Shown here: one piece after another, positions 37,895-46,943 of the stretch | Layout of the letters: each line of letters starts with the position of its first letter | Position numbering within the stretch: the first letter of the stretch is position 1 | NCBI GenBank assembly: GCA_009758405.1 | Contig: WSBC01000024.1 | Location: 25,463-89,462, forward strand | DNA: 64,000 bases | DNA from: Methanobacteriota archaeon | GTDB taxonomy: Archaea > Thermoplasmatota > Thermoplasmata > Thermoplasmatales > ARK-15 | Direction: 5' to 3' | Notes under the pieces: model-generated | Databases searched by the model: none | Seen by the model: only the letters and a program-made list of their open reading frames with translations | Told to the model about the DNA's origin: nothing | Translations under genes and position numbers: made by a program

Positions 37895-37958
37895 AAAAAA
37901 CAACGAACAATTTAAAAATGTAACTAATTACTTTATTTGAAATAAAGAATTTATTTTT

Positions 37959-38153
37959 TTAAAATTTTATGAGCCTTATAGCTCCTGTTGGACAATTATC
38001 AACACATTCAGAACAACCATTAATACATGCCTCTGGGTGCACTACCCTACTTACATCCTCCATAATGAAAACATTAGGACTAGCTGGGCAAACATTAACA
38101 CATATTCCATCACCAATACATTTTATTTCATTAATTTCAGGTTTTTGTGCCAA
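37959..38153 (-). CDS. Small 2[4Fe-4S] ferredoxin
   Basis: A 64-aa ferredoxin with two cysteine clusters: C-x5-C-x3-CP and C-x3-C-x2-C-x3-CP. Both depart from the usual CxxCxxCxxxCP spacing, so one or both clusters may be atypical (for example 3Fe-4S). The start is a TTG with AAGGGGGG about 7 nt upstream. It lies 16 bp downstream of a zinc-site protein gene, and 530 bp from the Kor-Hdr-Etf operon, for which it is a candidate electron carrier. Confidence 0.8.
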   Translation of the reverse strand: MAQKPEINEIKCIGDGICVNVCPASPNVFIMEDVSRVVHPEACINGCSECVDNCPTGAIRLIKF

Positions 38154-38169
38154 AATAATCCCCCCTTAA

Positions 38170-38472
38170 TCAATCTCCACCATAGAGTATTATATCGGAA
38201 TAATCTCTAATATCCTCTAGATCAATATCTATGGAGATCTTATGCCCTAAATGTTCTGATAGTTCAAAATCAGGGAAAATGGTTTTGTTGCATGTATAAC
38301 ACCAAAGATATGATGGATGAATTATTAAATCACAAGTCCCCTTCAAGAAATCATCACACGCTTTGCTTTTTTCTTGAAATAAATAACCATAGTTCATCGA
38401 ATTTTTATTGAGACATATGAATGAATTTTTAAGATATTTTGATGCATATTTACAATCTTTACACATTAACAT
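38170..38472 (-). CDS. Zinc-binding-like protein, unknown
   Basis: A 100-aa protein with two putative metal sites. The first is Cys4-x2-Cys7...Cys20...Cys39 (ending ACDDF, a form seen in many small archaeal proteins). The second is C2H2-like, Cys58-x2-Cys61-x12-His74-x2-His77. The acidic C-terminus has no known motif. It is divergent from the oxidoreductase operon and is followed by the ferredoxin gene. Confidence 0.6.
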   Translation of the reverse strand: MLMCKDCKYASKYLKNSFICLNKNSMNYGYLFQEKSKACDDFLKGTCDLIIHPSYLWCYTCNKTIFPDFELSEHLGHKISIDIDLEDIRDYSDIILYGGD

Positions 38473-38682
38473 AATTTTTAATATAATGTTAAATTATTTA
38501 AATTTTTTTCATTTTCATTTAAAAAATAATTAAAAATCTTTAAATTTTAATATTATCATATTTTAAAATTAATTGAATTAAAATATTCTTTTAAAAAAAT
38601 TATAAATTATTTATTAATATAAATGAAATTCATTTAAAAAAATTTTAAATATATTGAATTTATTTTTACATATTGAGGATTA
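38473..38682 (+). promoter_or_regulatory. AT-rich divergent promoter region of the Kor-Hdr-Etf operon
   Basis: About 210 bp, nearly pure A/T, no reading frame. For the rightward operon, TTTAAATATA (38644-38653) is a TATA element and TGAGGA (38674-38679) a Shine-Dalgarno just before the ATG. I see no clear operator palindrome. Confidence 0.5.
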
Positions 38683-38985
38683 ATGATAAACCTAGATTTT
38701 GAATCTGAAAAAGTTTATAACACAGGGAGAGCACCCATAAACATTCATGCATTTAAGGTACCTTTGGGGAAGGTGCATATAATTAAGGAAAGGTGTAAGG
38801 AGTGTGGTTACTGTTGGACCTACTGTCCAAAGGAGGTACTTGAGAAGTCAGATTATGTAAACAAAAATGGATACCATCCCCCAAGGATTAAGAAGGGAAA
38901 AGAAAGTGCTTGTGTAGCATGTGGTATGTGTGAGGCAATATGCCCAGACTTTGCAATTTTTGTGGAGGAGATAAAAAATGAATAA
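38683..38985 (+). CDS. korD: 2-oxoacid:ferredoxin oxidoreductase, delta (ferredoxin) subunit
   Basis: A 100-aa protein with two 4Fe-4S sites: Cys38-x2-Cys41-x2-Cys44-x3-Cys48 and CVACGMCEAICP. It passes electrons from the TPP subunit to ferredoxin. It is the first gene of a nine-gene run in the order delta-alpha-beta-gamma, as in KorDABC of methanogens. The stop overlaps the alpha start by 8 bp. Confidence 0.9.
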   Translation: MINLDFESEKVYNTGRAPINIHAFKVPLGKVHIIKERCKECGYCWTYCPKEVLEKSDYVNKNGYHPPRIKKGKESACVACGMCEAICPDFAIFVEEIKNE

Positions 38986-40120
38986 AAAGCTGATTAAACC
39001 TGGAAATTATTTTATGAATGGTAATTTTGCATGCGCAGAAGCTGCTCTCATAGCTGGTATGAATTTCTATGCAGGATATCCAATTACGCCATCAAGTGAA
39101 ATTATGGAAAGGTTAAGTTACAGGCTGCCCCAGGTAGGTGGTCATTTTATTGAAATGGAGGATGAGATTGCAAGTATGGCAGCAATTGTAGGTGCCTCTA
39201 ATGCTGGTGCAAAGGCAATGACAGCCACATCAGGTCCAGGTTTTTCATTAATGCAGGAAAATATTGGTCTTGCAGTGATAACTGAGACCCCAGTAGTAAT
39301 AGTTGATGAAATGAGAGGAGGGCCCTCAACAGGATTGCCCACAAGAGTAGGTCAGGGTGATGTAATGCAGGCCATGTGGGGTACACATGGTGATCATGAG
39401 GCTATAGCATACGCACCAAGTAGTGTACAGGAGATGTTTGATTTAACAATAAAGGCCTTCAATACTGCTGAGAAATACAGAAATCCTGTTATTGTTCTTA
39501 CTGATCAAGTAATAGGGCATATGTCTGAAAGACTATTGGTAAAGAATTATGAAGAATATGAAGTAATTGAAAGGGAAATACGCAAATTTCCAGACCCAAT
39601 TGGAAAGGTACATGACTTTTCTATTGATTATGTTCCAATGGTAATTGCGGGTAAAGGTTTCCATTACAATATAGATAGTCTTACACATGATGAGATGGGA
39701 TATCCCTCCAACGACCCTAAGATAGAGGAGATGATGGTAAGGCATCTCGTTGAGAAGATAAGGAAAAATGAAGATAATATTGTTGAATATAAAGAATACT
39801 TGACTGATGATGCGGAGGTATTGATAATTGCCTATGGTATTACTGCAAGATCATCCATTGAGGCAATAAGGAAACTTAGAGAAAAGGGTATAAGAGCAGG
39901 AATGCTAAGACCGATTACCCTATGGCCAATACCAAAGAGAAAAATAGAAAGGCTGAGTGAAAAAATTCATATTATTTTTGTGCCTGAGATAAATTTTGGT
40001 CAGTATTCACATGCAATAAGAGAGCATACAAAAGTACCAGTTAAAGAGATACATTTTCCGCCAGGAGCAGTTCCAGATCCAAAAATAATCATAAGAAATA
40101 TTGAGGGTGATGCAACTTGA
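38978..40120 (+). CDS. korA: 2-oxoacid:ferredoxin oxidoreductase, alpha subunit
   Basis: A 380-aa subunit with GYPITPSSE, TSGPGFSLMQENIG and GGPSTGLPTRVGQGD, the pyrimidine-side TPP domain signatures. 2-Oxoglutarate is the likeliest substrate from gene order, but a branched-chain 2-oxoacid is equally allowed by the sequence. A paralogue lies at 48.1 kb with a 54-bp identical DNA tract. The stop overlaps the beta start (TTGA). Confidence 0.93.
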   Translation: MNKKLIKPGNYFMNGNFACAEAALIAGMNFYAGYPITPSSEIMERLSYRLPQVGGHFIEMEDEIASMAAIVGASNAGAKAMTATSGPGFSLMQENIGLAVITETPVVIVDEMRGGPSTGLPTRVGQGDVMQAMWGTHGDHEAIAYAPSSVQEMFDLTIKAFNTAEKYRNPVIVLTDQVIGHMSERLLVKNYEEYEVIEREIRKFPDPIGKVHDFSIDYVPMVIAGKGFHYNIDSLTHDEMGYPSNDPKIEEMMVRHLVEKIRKNEDNIVEYKEYLTDDAEVLIIAYGITARSSIEAIRKLREKGIRAGMLRPITLWPIPKRKIERLSEKIHIIFVPEINFGQYSHAIREHTKVPVKEIHFPPGAVPDPKIIIRNIEGDAT

Positions 40121-40956
40121 TTGAAGAAGCGATACATCCAAAGGATATTTATTTAAGAAGTGATCGTTTTCCACATATATGGTGTCCAGGATGTGGTCTG
40201 GGTATTGTACTCAAAAGCTATGTAGATGCGATAAGTAAGCTCGATATACCCCTTGATCACCATGTTTTAGTTTCTGGTATAGGTTGTACAGCCAGGCTTC
40301 CAGGTTATGCGAACGTTGATTCCTATCACACTACCCATGGGAGGGCCATTCCATTTGCAACAGGTCTGAAGATAGTCAATCCTGAGCTTCAGGTAACAGT
40401 AATAAGTGGAGACGGAGATCTTTTCAACATTGGTGGAAATCACATAATCCATGCGGCAAGGAGGAACATGGATATCCTTGTAGTTTGTGTTAATAACTTC
40501 AATTATGGTATGACTGGTGGGCAGCACGGTGCTACTACCCCAGAGGGTGCTAGGACATCAACCACCCCCTATGGTAACATAGAACATTCATTCAATCTAC
40601 CTTATATTATGGCATCTTTAGGTGCATCCTATGTTGCCAGATGGACATCACTACATGTTAGACAGCTTACAAAATCAATAATGAAGGCGATGAAAATGAA
40701 GGGTTTCTCATTTATTGAGGTAATTTCACCATGCCCGCCCAATTTTGGTAAATACAACAAATTTAATGATGGTCTTTCACAGATGGAATTCTTCTATGAA
40801 AATTCTGTGCTTGATAACAATGCTGATCTTAGTGAGGCATATATAGACTTTAGTGGAAAGAGACCATTGATTGTTGGTGAATTTGTTCAGAGGATAAGGC
40901 CATCCTACATTGAGTTAGAAAGAGACCTTATTAAGAGGGCAATGGAGGAACCATAA
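40117..40956 (+). CDS. korB: 2-oxoacid:ferredoxin oxidoreductase, beta (TPP) subunit
   Basis: A 279-aa subunit with WCPGCGLG at the N-terminus and the TPP/Mg motif GDGDLFNIGGNH...NN. The start is TTG in a TTGA overlap with the alpha stop; there is no ATG close enough to keep the CPGC motif. The stop shares one base with the gamma start codon. Confidence 0.93.
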   Translation: MIEEAIHPKDIYLRSDRFPHIWCPGCGLGIVLKSYVDAISKLDIPLDHHVLVSGIGCTARLPGYANVDSYHTTHGRAIPFATGLKIVNPELQVTVISGDGDLFNIGGNHIIHAARRNMDILVVCVNNFNYGMTGGQHGATTPEGARTSTTPYGNIEHSFNLPYIMASLGASYVARWTSLHVRQLTKSIMKAMKMKGFSFIEVISPCPPNFGKYNKFNDGLSQMEFFYENSVLDNNADLSEAYIDFSGKRPLIVGEFVQRIRPSYIELERDLIKRAMEEP

Positions 40957-41477
40957 TGAAAAAGGAAATTCGTGTATATGGTTATGGGGGTCAAGGTATA
41001 ATTACCCTTGGCCATTTGATTGGTGAAAGCGCTGTTGAAGATAAAAAAGAGGTAATAATGACTGAGGAGTACAGTCCCTACATAACAGGAGGATGGTCAA
41101 GGGCTGACCTGATAATATCAGATGAGGCAATTGATTATCCTTTAATCTCCGGAATAGATTACCTAATTACACTTTCACAGGAGGGGCTTGATGTTAATAT
41201 AAACGAGGTAAAAAATGATGGCATGATATTCCTTGACAGTGATCTGGTTAACTATTCTGATTTCAAGGGTAATTTTATTCCAGTCAAGGCAAAAAAAATA
41301 TCAGAAAAACTTGGAAATCCAAGATCGATGAATATGGTAATCCTTGGTGTATTTGTTTCAAGAACAGGAATAGTATCAAAAGATGCTGCAATAAACGCTA
41401 TTAAGAAAAGGTTTCCTAAATATGCTGATGAGAATGTAAAGGCATTTGAGGTGGGATTCAGGGGTGAAGAGTATTGA
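40956..41477 (+). CDS. korC: 2-oxoacid:ferredoxin oxidoreductase, gamma subunit
   Basis: A 173-aa CoA-side subunit with GYGGQGIITLGHLIG at the N-terminus, EEYSPYITGGWSRADLIISDE, and NMVILG later. It is the only gamma gene in the window, although two alpha/beta pairs exist. Its stop overlaps the TTG start of the HdrA fusion. Confidence 0.92.
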   Translation: MKKEIRVYGYGGQGIITLGHLIGESAVEDKKEVIMTEEYSPYITGGWSRADLIISDEAIDYPLISGIDYLITLSQEGLDVNINEVKNDGMIFLDSDLVNYSDFKGNFIPVKAKKISEKLGNPRSMNMVILGVFVSRTGIVSKDAAINAIKKRFPKYADENVKAFEVGFRGEEY

Positions 41478-44400
41478 ACGATAGTGTTATGGTTATTGGT
41501 GGAGGTATTGCTGGAATACAGGCATCTTTAGATCTTGCGGATATGGGTGTCAAGGTAATTCTTGTTGAAAAGTCACCTGCAATAGGAGGAAAGATGGCAG
41601 CCCTTGACAAAAACTTCCCTACACTTGATTGCTCCATATGTATAGAGGCGCCTAAAATGAGTGATGTGATGCATAACCCAAATATTACTGTTCTAACTTT
41701 GGCCGAGATTAAAGGTGTAAGTGGTAAAGATGGGGATTTTGATGTTGAGGTTTATCAAAGACCCAGGTTTGTAACAAGTGAATGTACTGCCTGTAATTTG
41801 TGCGTTGAAGTTTGCCCACAGTTAACCAAGAATGAATTTGATATGAACCTAGCGGCAAGAAAAGCCATTTATACACCATTCTCACAGGCTGAACCAAATA
41901 CCTATGTTATAGATATAGATACTTGTTTGAACAAGCCACCCAATTATCTTCCCTGCAATAGATGTACCGAGACCTGTGGTCCAGGAGCAATAGATTTTAG
42001 TATGAGGCCAAAAACATACAGGTTTAGGGTAGGTGCAATAATAGTTGCAACGGGTTTTGATCTTCTTAATCCTGAACTACTTCCAGAGTTTGGTTATGGG
42101 AGGGATCCTGATGTTCTATCCTCATATGAATTTGAAAGGCTTTTAAACCCTGCAGGACCTACTGAAGGTGAGCTGATCAGGCCCAGCGATGGGAAACACA
42201 TTGAAAAACTTTCATTTATTTTATGTGTAGGATCAAGGGATCAGAGGTATGTTCCATACTGTTCCAGAACTTGCTGTATGTATTCTGTGAAGGAGGCTAT
42301 ACAGGCAAGGGATCATGGGATAAAGGACGTAACTATATTCTATATGGATATAAGGGCATATGGAAAGGGCTTTGATGCATTCTATGAAAGATCGAAGAAT
42401 GAGGGCGTAAGATATGTAAGATCAAGGCCAAGGTATGCTGGAAAAGAGGATGGAAAAATAAAGATAAGATATGAGGATACTGAAACTGGCGAGATAAGAG
42501 AGGATCATTTTGATGCAGTTGTCCTTGCAACAGCCTCAATACCAAGCCGGGGCACAAAGGAGCTTTCTAAAATATTAGGAATTGAGCTTAACGAATATGG
42601 ATTTTTCAAAACCTCATTTACAAATCCTGTCCAATCCACAAGGGAAGGTATATTTATTGCAGGCTGTGCCTCAGGTCCTAAGGATATACCAGATAGTGTG
42701 ACTGAAGCATCTGCAGCAGCATCTGCTGCCCAGAGGTACATAAATAAAAGGGAATGGATTGAAATGGAAAAGGCTGAGCCTTTGCCAATATCAAATGAAC
42801 CCAGAATAGGCGTTTTCCTTTGTGATTGCGGCACGAACATTGCTGGAGTAGTGAATGTTAAGGAAGTGGCTGAAAAAGTGAAATCAATTCCTAATGTTGT
42901 TTATGTTGAGGAAAACAAGTATACCTGTGCTGGAAGTACTCAGGACAATATTGTTAAAAAAATTAGGGAATATAATCTTAACAGGGTAATTGTAGCTGCA
43001 TGCTCCTTAAAAACGCATGGTGTCACATTCCAGAGGGTCTTGTCAAGGGCAGGTTTAAATCCATACCTTCTCGAGATGCCAAACATAAGGAATCTAGATT
43101 CATGGGTACACAAAAATGAGAAGGAGAATGCCACCAAAAAGGCATATGAAATGATTTTAATGTCAGCATACAAGTCTGTGTATCTTAAGCCACTTGAAGA
43201 TCTTGAATTTCCAGTAACAAAAAGGGCGTTAATAATTGGTGGAGGTCCTGCAGGGCTATCAAGTGCAATTGCACTTGCAAGGGCAGGGATTGAAACACAC
43301 CTTGTTGAAAGGGAGGAGAAACTAGGTGGTATGCTAAATGAATTGACACACATTTCACCATATGGAACAGATCCAAAAGAGCTCTTGAACTATCTTTTGA
43401 ATGAGGTAAAAAATCTAGGTGTAAAACTGCATCTTTCAACAAGGATAGAAAAGGTATCCGGTTTCATCGGGAATTTCAATGTAATACTTTCAGACAAAAG
43501 TACTTTGGATGTAGGTGCGCTTATTATAGCAACAGGTGCGGATCCTTATTTACCGAAGGAGTTTGGTTATGGGAATAATGAGAGAGTGATAACAACACTT
43601 GATATTGAAAAAAATATGGATATAATTAAGGAAAATAACATTACCATAATCTCCTGTGTAGGTTCAAGGTCAAATGGAAGGGGATGTTCAAGGTTCTGCT
43701 GTTCAACTATGATGAACCAGGCAATAAAACTGAGAGAAAGAGGGAAAAATGTTAGAGTAATTTACAAAGACATTAGAACATATTCTATGTATGCTGAGGA
43801 TCTGTATCTGAAGGCAAGCAATATGGGGGTGCAATTTTTCAGATATGACCAGGATAGTCCACCGGATAAGGCAATAAAGTTTGAAAATGGCAATGTTTCA
43901 TTCAAGGATCACCTTACTGGAAATGATATTTCAATACCGACAGATATTCTGGTACTTAATATAGGCCTTTCCCCAAGGGATGATGATATTTTCTCACAGC
44001 TAACATTGTCGAAGGATGAGAATGGATTTTTACTTGAGCTCCATCCAAAGCTGGGACCTGTGGAGAATGCAATAGCGGGTATTTATCTTGCAGGAACATC
44101 ACAGGGGCCCAAGGATGTGTATGAATCCATGGTCCAGGGATTTGCAGCTGCATCTAAGGCAGCTTCTGTACTATTCAAGGACAAGATTAAAAAGGAACCC
44201 ATTGTTGCATCAATTGATACCAACAAATGCATAAAATGCATGAGATGTGTTAATGTATGTCCATATGGTGCAATAACAGGTGAATTGACCAAATGGATAA
44301 AACATAATCCTGCCCTATGCCAGGGCTGTGGGGACTGTGTTGCAGAATGTCCTGTTGATGCAATAACAATTCCCAATTTTACTGATAGAGATATACTGGC

Positions 44401-44857
44401 GCAGATAGATGCAGCCACTGAGGTTGAGCCAGAAAAGAAAGTCATTGTTTTTACCTGCAACTGGTGTTCATATGCAGGTGCTGACCTGGCAGGAATATCT
44501 AAGATACAGTATCCTTCAAGTGCAAGGTTAATCAGGGTAATGTGCTCAAGTAGAATATCTCAGAAACTTGTAATGCACGCATTTGAAAGGGGTGCCGCAG
44601 CTGTTGCAGTCACCGGCTGCCACATAGGTGATTGCCATTACAATTATGCCAACAGGGATACGGAAAAAAGGTTTGAACGCTGGAGGAAATTCCTGGCAGC
44701 AAGGAATATTAATCCAGAAAGGTTGCAATTGTACTGGGTGAGTGCTGCCGAAGGAATAAGGTTTGCCCAATTTATTAAAAAAATGGACGAATTTATTAAA
44801 ACAATTCCCAAGGAGGAGATTGAAAGTACACCAAAGAAGTTGAGGGGATCAAAATGA
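41474..44857 (+). CDS. hdrA: HdrA'-HdrA-ferredoxin-MvhD fusion flavoprotein
   Basis: An 1127-aa fusion. Part 1 (about 1-430) is an HdrA/QmoA-like FAD domain with GGGIAG (9-14), FPTLDCSICI, and cysteines 104, 107, 110, 114 and 151-168. Part 2 (about 443-900) is a complete second HdrA: thioredoxin-like start FLCDCGTNIAGVV, Cys510, then FAD motif GGGPAG (589-594). Part 3 (about 915-965) is a 2[4Fe-4S] ferredoxin insert (Cys919-Cys929, Cys949-Cys959). Part 4 (about 988-1115) is MvhD-like with Cys995, 998, 1024, 1049 and 1054. HdrA is the flavin-bifurcating subunit of heterodisulfide reductase and MvhD is a 2Fe-2S linker to it (family knowledge). The start is TTG overlapping the gamma stop. Confidence 0.9.
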   Translation: MNDSVMVIGGGIAGIQASLDLADMGVKVILVEKSPAIGGKMAALDKNFPTLDCSICIEAPKMSDVMHNPNITVLTLAEIKGVSGKDGDFDVEVYQRPRFVTSECTACNLCVEVCPQLTKNEFDMNLAARKAIYTPFSQAEPNTYVIDIDTCLNKPPNYLPCNRCTETCGPGAIDFSMRPKTYRFRVGAIIVATGFDLLNPELLPEFGYGRDPDVLSSYEFERLLNPAGPTEGELIRPSDGKHIEKLSFILCVGSRDQRYVPYCSRTCCMYSVKEAIQARDHGIKDVTIFYMDIRAYGKGFDAFYERSKNEGVRYVRSRPRYAGKEDGKIKIRYEDTETGEIREDHFDAVVLATASIPSRGTKELSKILGIELNEYGFFKTSFTNPVQSTREGIFIAGCASGPKDIPDSVTEASAAASAAQRYINKREWIEMEKAEPLPISNEPRIGVFLCDCGTNIAGVVNVKEVAEKVKSIPNVVYVEENKYTCAGSTQDNIVKKIREYNLNRVIVAACSLKTHGVTFQRVLSRAGLNPYLLEMPNIRNLDSWVHKNEKENATKKAYEMILMSAYKSVYLKPLEDLEFPVTKRALIIGGGPAGLSSAIALARAGIETHLVEREEKLGGMLNELTHISPYGTDPKELLNYLLNEVKNLGVKLHLSTRIEKVSGFIGNFNVILSDKSTLDVGALIIATGADPYLPKEFGYGNNERVITTLDIEKNMDIIKENNITIISCVGSRSNGRGCSRFCCSTMMNQAIKLRERGKNVRVIYKDIRTYSMYAEDLYLKASNMGVQFFRYDQDSPPDKAIKFENGNVSFKDHLTGNDISIPTDILVLNIGLSPRDDDIFSQLTLSKDENGFLLELHPKLGPVENAIAGIYLAGTSQGPKDVYESMVQGFAAASKAASVLFKDKIKKEPIVASIDTNKCIKCMRCVNVCPYGAITGELTKWIKHNPALCQGCGDCVAECPVDAITIPNFTDRDILAQIDAATEVEPEKKVIVFTCNWCSYAGADLAGISKIQYPSSARLIRVMCSSRISQKLVMHAFERGAAAVAVTGCHIGDCHYNYANRDTEKRFERWRKFLAARNINPERLQLYWVSAAEGIRFAQFIKKMDEFIKTIPKEEIESTPKKLRGSK

Positions 44858-45975
44858 TTGTAGAAGATACAGGTTCAAAAATGCTTGAGATAATGGGTAT
44901 GGGAACAACACTCTGCTATCAATGTGGAGAGTGCACTGTTTCTTGTCCGGTGGGAGAATTTACCGGGGAAAAGATAAGTGTTAGAAGTATTATAAGGGCG
45001 GCACAGATTGGACAGGAGTACTATGATAACATTTGGGCATGCGCCACATGCAAACTATGCGAAAACTATTGTCCAAGAAATGTTGACATCGTTAATATAA
45101 TTCTGGCCGTGAGAACAATGGCCTTTTCAAAAAGAAAGGCACCTGAAAAGATTGAAAAGGTAATATGGGACATATTTGAAAATGGTAATCCGTGGGGTGG
45201 GAAAAAGAAAGAAAGGGCTAAATGGGCTGAGGGAATGGAAATCAAAGATGCAAGCGAGGGTGTGGATGTTTTATTGTATGTTGGATGCGAAGCGGCCTAT
45301 GATCCTAAACAGCATGGAAATGTAAGATCAATAGCTGAGATATTGAGGAGGGCCGGTGTTAATTTTGGAATTCTAGGAAACAATGAGAGATGCTGTGGTG
45401 AGCCACTAAAAAATGCAGGTGAGATTGAATATCTTGAAGAGCTCGTTTCTCAAAACATAGACCAATTTGAAGGTACGGGGGCAAAAATAATAGTTACTGT
45501 TTCACCCCATTGCTCAAAAATGTTTAAGGAAGTCTATAGGAAGGCAGGCCTAAAGATTGAGGTGATGCATTATACAGAATATTTAAATAGACTTTATTCA
45601 GAGGGGTTGATTAAGTTTAAAGTTGGAAATAGTGAAAATGTTACATATCACGATCCATGTCTTCTAAGCAGGGGTGAAGGAGTAATAGAAGAGCCAAGGG
45701 ATCTATTGAAGGCATCCGGTTTTAAGATTGTTGAGATGAAGGATTATGGTAAGAACTCAATTTGCTGTGGAGGAGGAGGTAACAGGATGTTTCTTGAATT
45801 CAAGGGAAAAAGGCTGGCAGATGTCAGAACAGATCAGGCCATTGAAACGGGTACAGGGATTATTGTTACCGCCTGTCCATACTGTAACATGAATTTACAT
45901 GATAGTGTGAAAACAAGGGCAATTAATATTAAGGTAATGGAACTTGCCGAACTTCTTAAGGAGAGGATAGAATGA
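44854..45975 (+). CDS. HdrC-HdrB fusion (HdrD-like iron-sulfur oxidoreductase)
   Basis: A 373-aa soluble protein. The N-terminal HdrC-like part has two 4Fe-4S sites (Cys21-24-27-31 and Cys63-66-69-73). The C-terminal HdrB-like part has two CCG domains: Cys145, Cys180-Cys181-Gly and Cys220; then Cys269, Cys304-Cys305-Gly and Cys341/Cys344. The first CCG domain lacks one usual terminal cysteine (SPHC only). The family includes HdrD, GlpC and ETF:FeS oxidoreductases. No transmembrane helix is present, so it is cytosolic. It is coupled by 4-bp overlaps to hdrA and etfA. Confidence 0.88.
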   Translation: MIVEDTGSKMLEIMGMGTTLCYQCGECTVSCPVGEFTGEKISVRSIIRAAQIGQEYYDNIWACATCKLCENYCPRNVDIVNIILAVRTMAFSKRKAPEKIEKVIWDIFENGNPWGGKKKERAKWAEGMEIKDASEGVDVLLYVGCEAAYDPKQHGNVRSIAEILRRAGVNFGILGNNERCCGEPLKNAGEIEYLEELVSQNIDQFEGTGAKIIVTVSPHCSKMFKEVYRKAGLKIEVMHYTEYLNRLYSEGLIKFKVGNSENVTYHDPCLLSRGEGVIEEPRDLLKASGFKIVEMKDYGKNSICCGGGGNRMFLEFKGKRLADVRTDQAIETGTGIIVTACPYCNMNLHDSVKTRAINIKVMELAELLKERIE

Positions 45976-46943
45976 TCAATTCCTGGGTATATATTGAGAG
46001 TGAAGGATCTTCCATTGAAGATGTGTCATTAGAAATAATAGGAAGGTTGAATGAGCTCAAGAACGATATTGATCTAAAGATTACAGGTTTTTATCTTGGG
46101 ACAAAGCCAGGAGATTTACCAAGAATTGCAATTTCCTATGGTGTAGATCATTTCATATTTTTAAAAAGTGATCTATTTTCATTCTACGATTCCCAGACAT
46201 TTGTTAACGGAATATCTGATCTGGTAAGGGAAAGAAATCCTGATATAATGCTCTTCGGTGCCACCTATCAGGGAAGGGATTTTGCAGGAAGGCTTGCTGC
46301 AAGGCTTAAAACAGGTCTTGCAGCTAATGCAATTTCACTAAACATCGATAAAAAAGGTCTACTTTACACAGGTGTTCCTGGGTATGGTGGGAGATTCATA
46401 GCAGAGATAGTTAACATGAAAGCTAGGCCCCAGATTTCAACAGTAAGACAGGGAATATTTAAGAAAATGGAAAGGGATGAATCCAGAAGTGGCGAAATTG
46501 AGATAGTAGATGTAGAACTTAAAGGTTTTAATCAAAAACTTAAACTTTTGGAGAGAAAAAAATTGGATATAAAAGATATTACAAAATCCGAAAGGGTAGT
46601 GATTATAGGTAATGGTGCAGGCAATAATTTAAAACCAATTGAAGAATTTGCAAAGTTGATTGGTGCAGATATTGGTGTTACTAGGCCTGTTGCAGATAGA
46701 GGCCTTGCACCGAGGGATATCCAAGTAGGATCCACCGGTGTATCATTAAATTCCAAGATTGCAATAATCTTTGGTTCCAGTGGTTCCAACCATTTCGTCT
46801 CGGGTATAGAAAGATGTAAATTTGTGATCTCCGTTGATATAGACAAGAATTCAAATATATTCAATTACTCTGATTATTGTGTTGTAGCTGACATGTTCAA
46901 ACTTCTGCCTTTTTTAATAAAGAGAATGGGTGGTGATTTATGA
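45972..46943 (+). CDS. etfA: Electron transfer flavoprotein, alpha subunit
   Basis: A 323-aa EtfA with the C-terminal FAD-binding domain: GVTRPVADRGLAPRDIQVGSTG-type block, GSSGSNHFVSGIERC, and VISVDIDKNSNIFNYSDY followed by ADMF. The N-terminal half is the ETF beta-like fold. No ferredoxin extension is fused. It overlaps both neighbours by 4 bp. Confidence 0.92.
   Translation: MINSWVYIESEGSSIEDVSLEIIGRLNELKNDIDLKITGFYLGTKPGDLPRIAISYGVDHFIFLKSDLFSFYDSQTFVNGISDLVRERNPDIMLFGATYQGRDFAGRLAARLKTGLAANAISLNIDKKGLLYTGVPGYGGRFIAEIVNMKARPQISTVRQGIFKKMERDESRSGEIEIVDVELKGFNQKLKLLERKKLDIKDITKSERVVIIGNGAGNNLKPIEEFAKLIGADIGVTRPVADRGLAPRDIQVGSTGVSLNSKIAIIFGSSGSNHFVSGIERCKFVISVDIDKNSNIFNYSDYCVVADMFKLLPFLIKRMGGDL

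Noticed and set aside
38978-41477. Pyruvate:ferredoxin oxidoreductase
   Set aside because: Gene order delta-alpha-beta-gamma and the GGPSTGLPT-type alpha fit Kor/Vor-like enzymes better, though the substrate is not proved.
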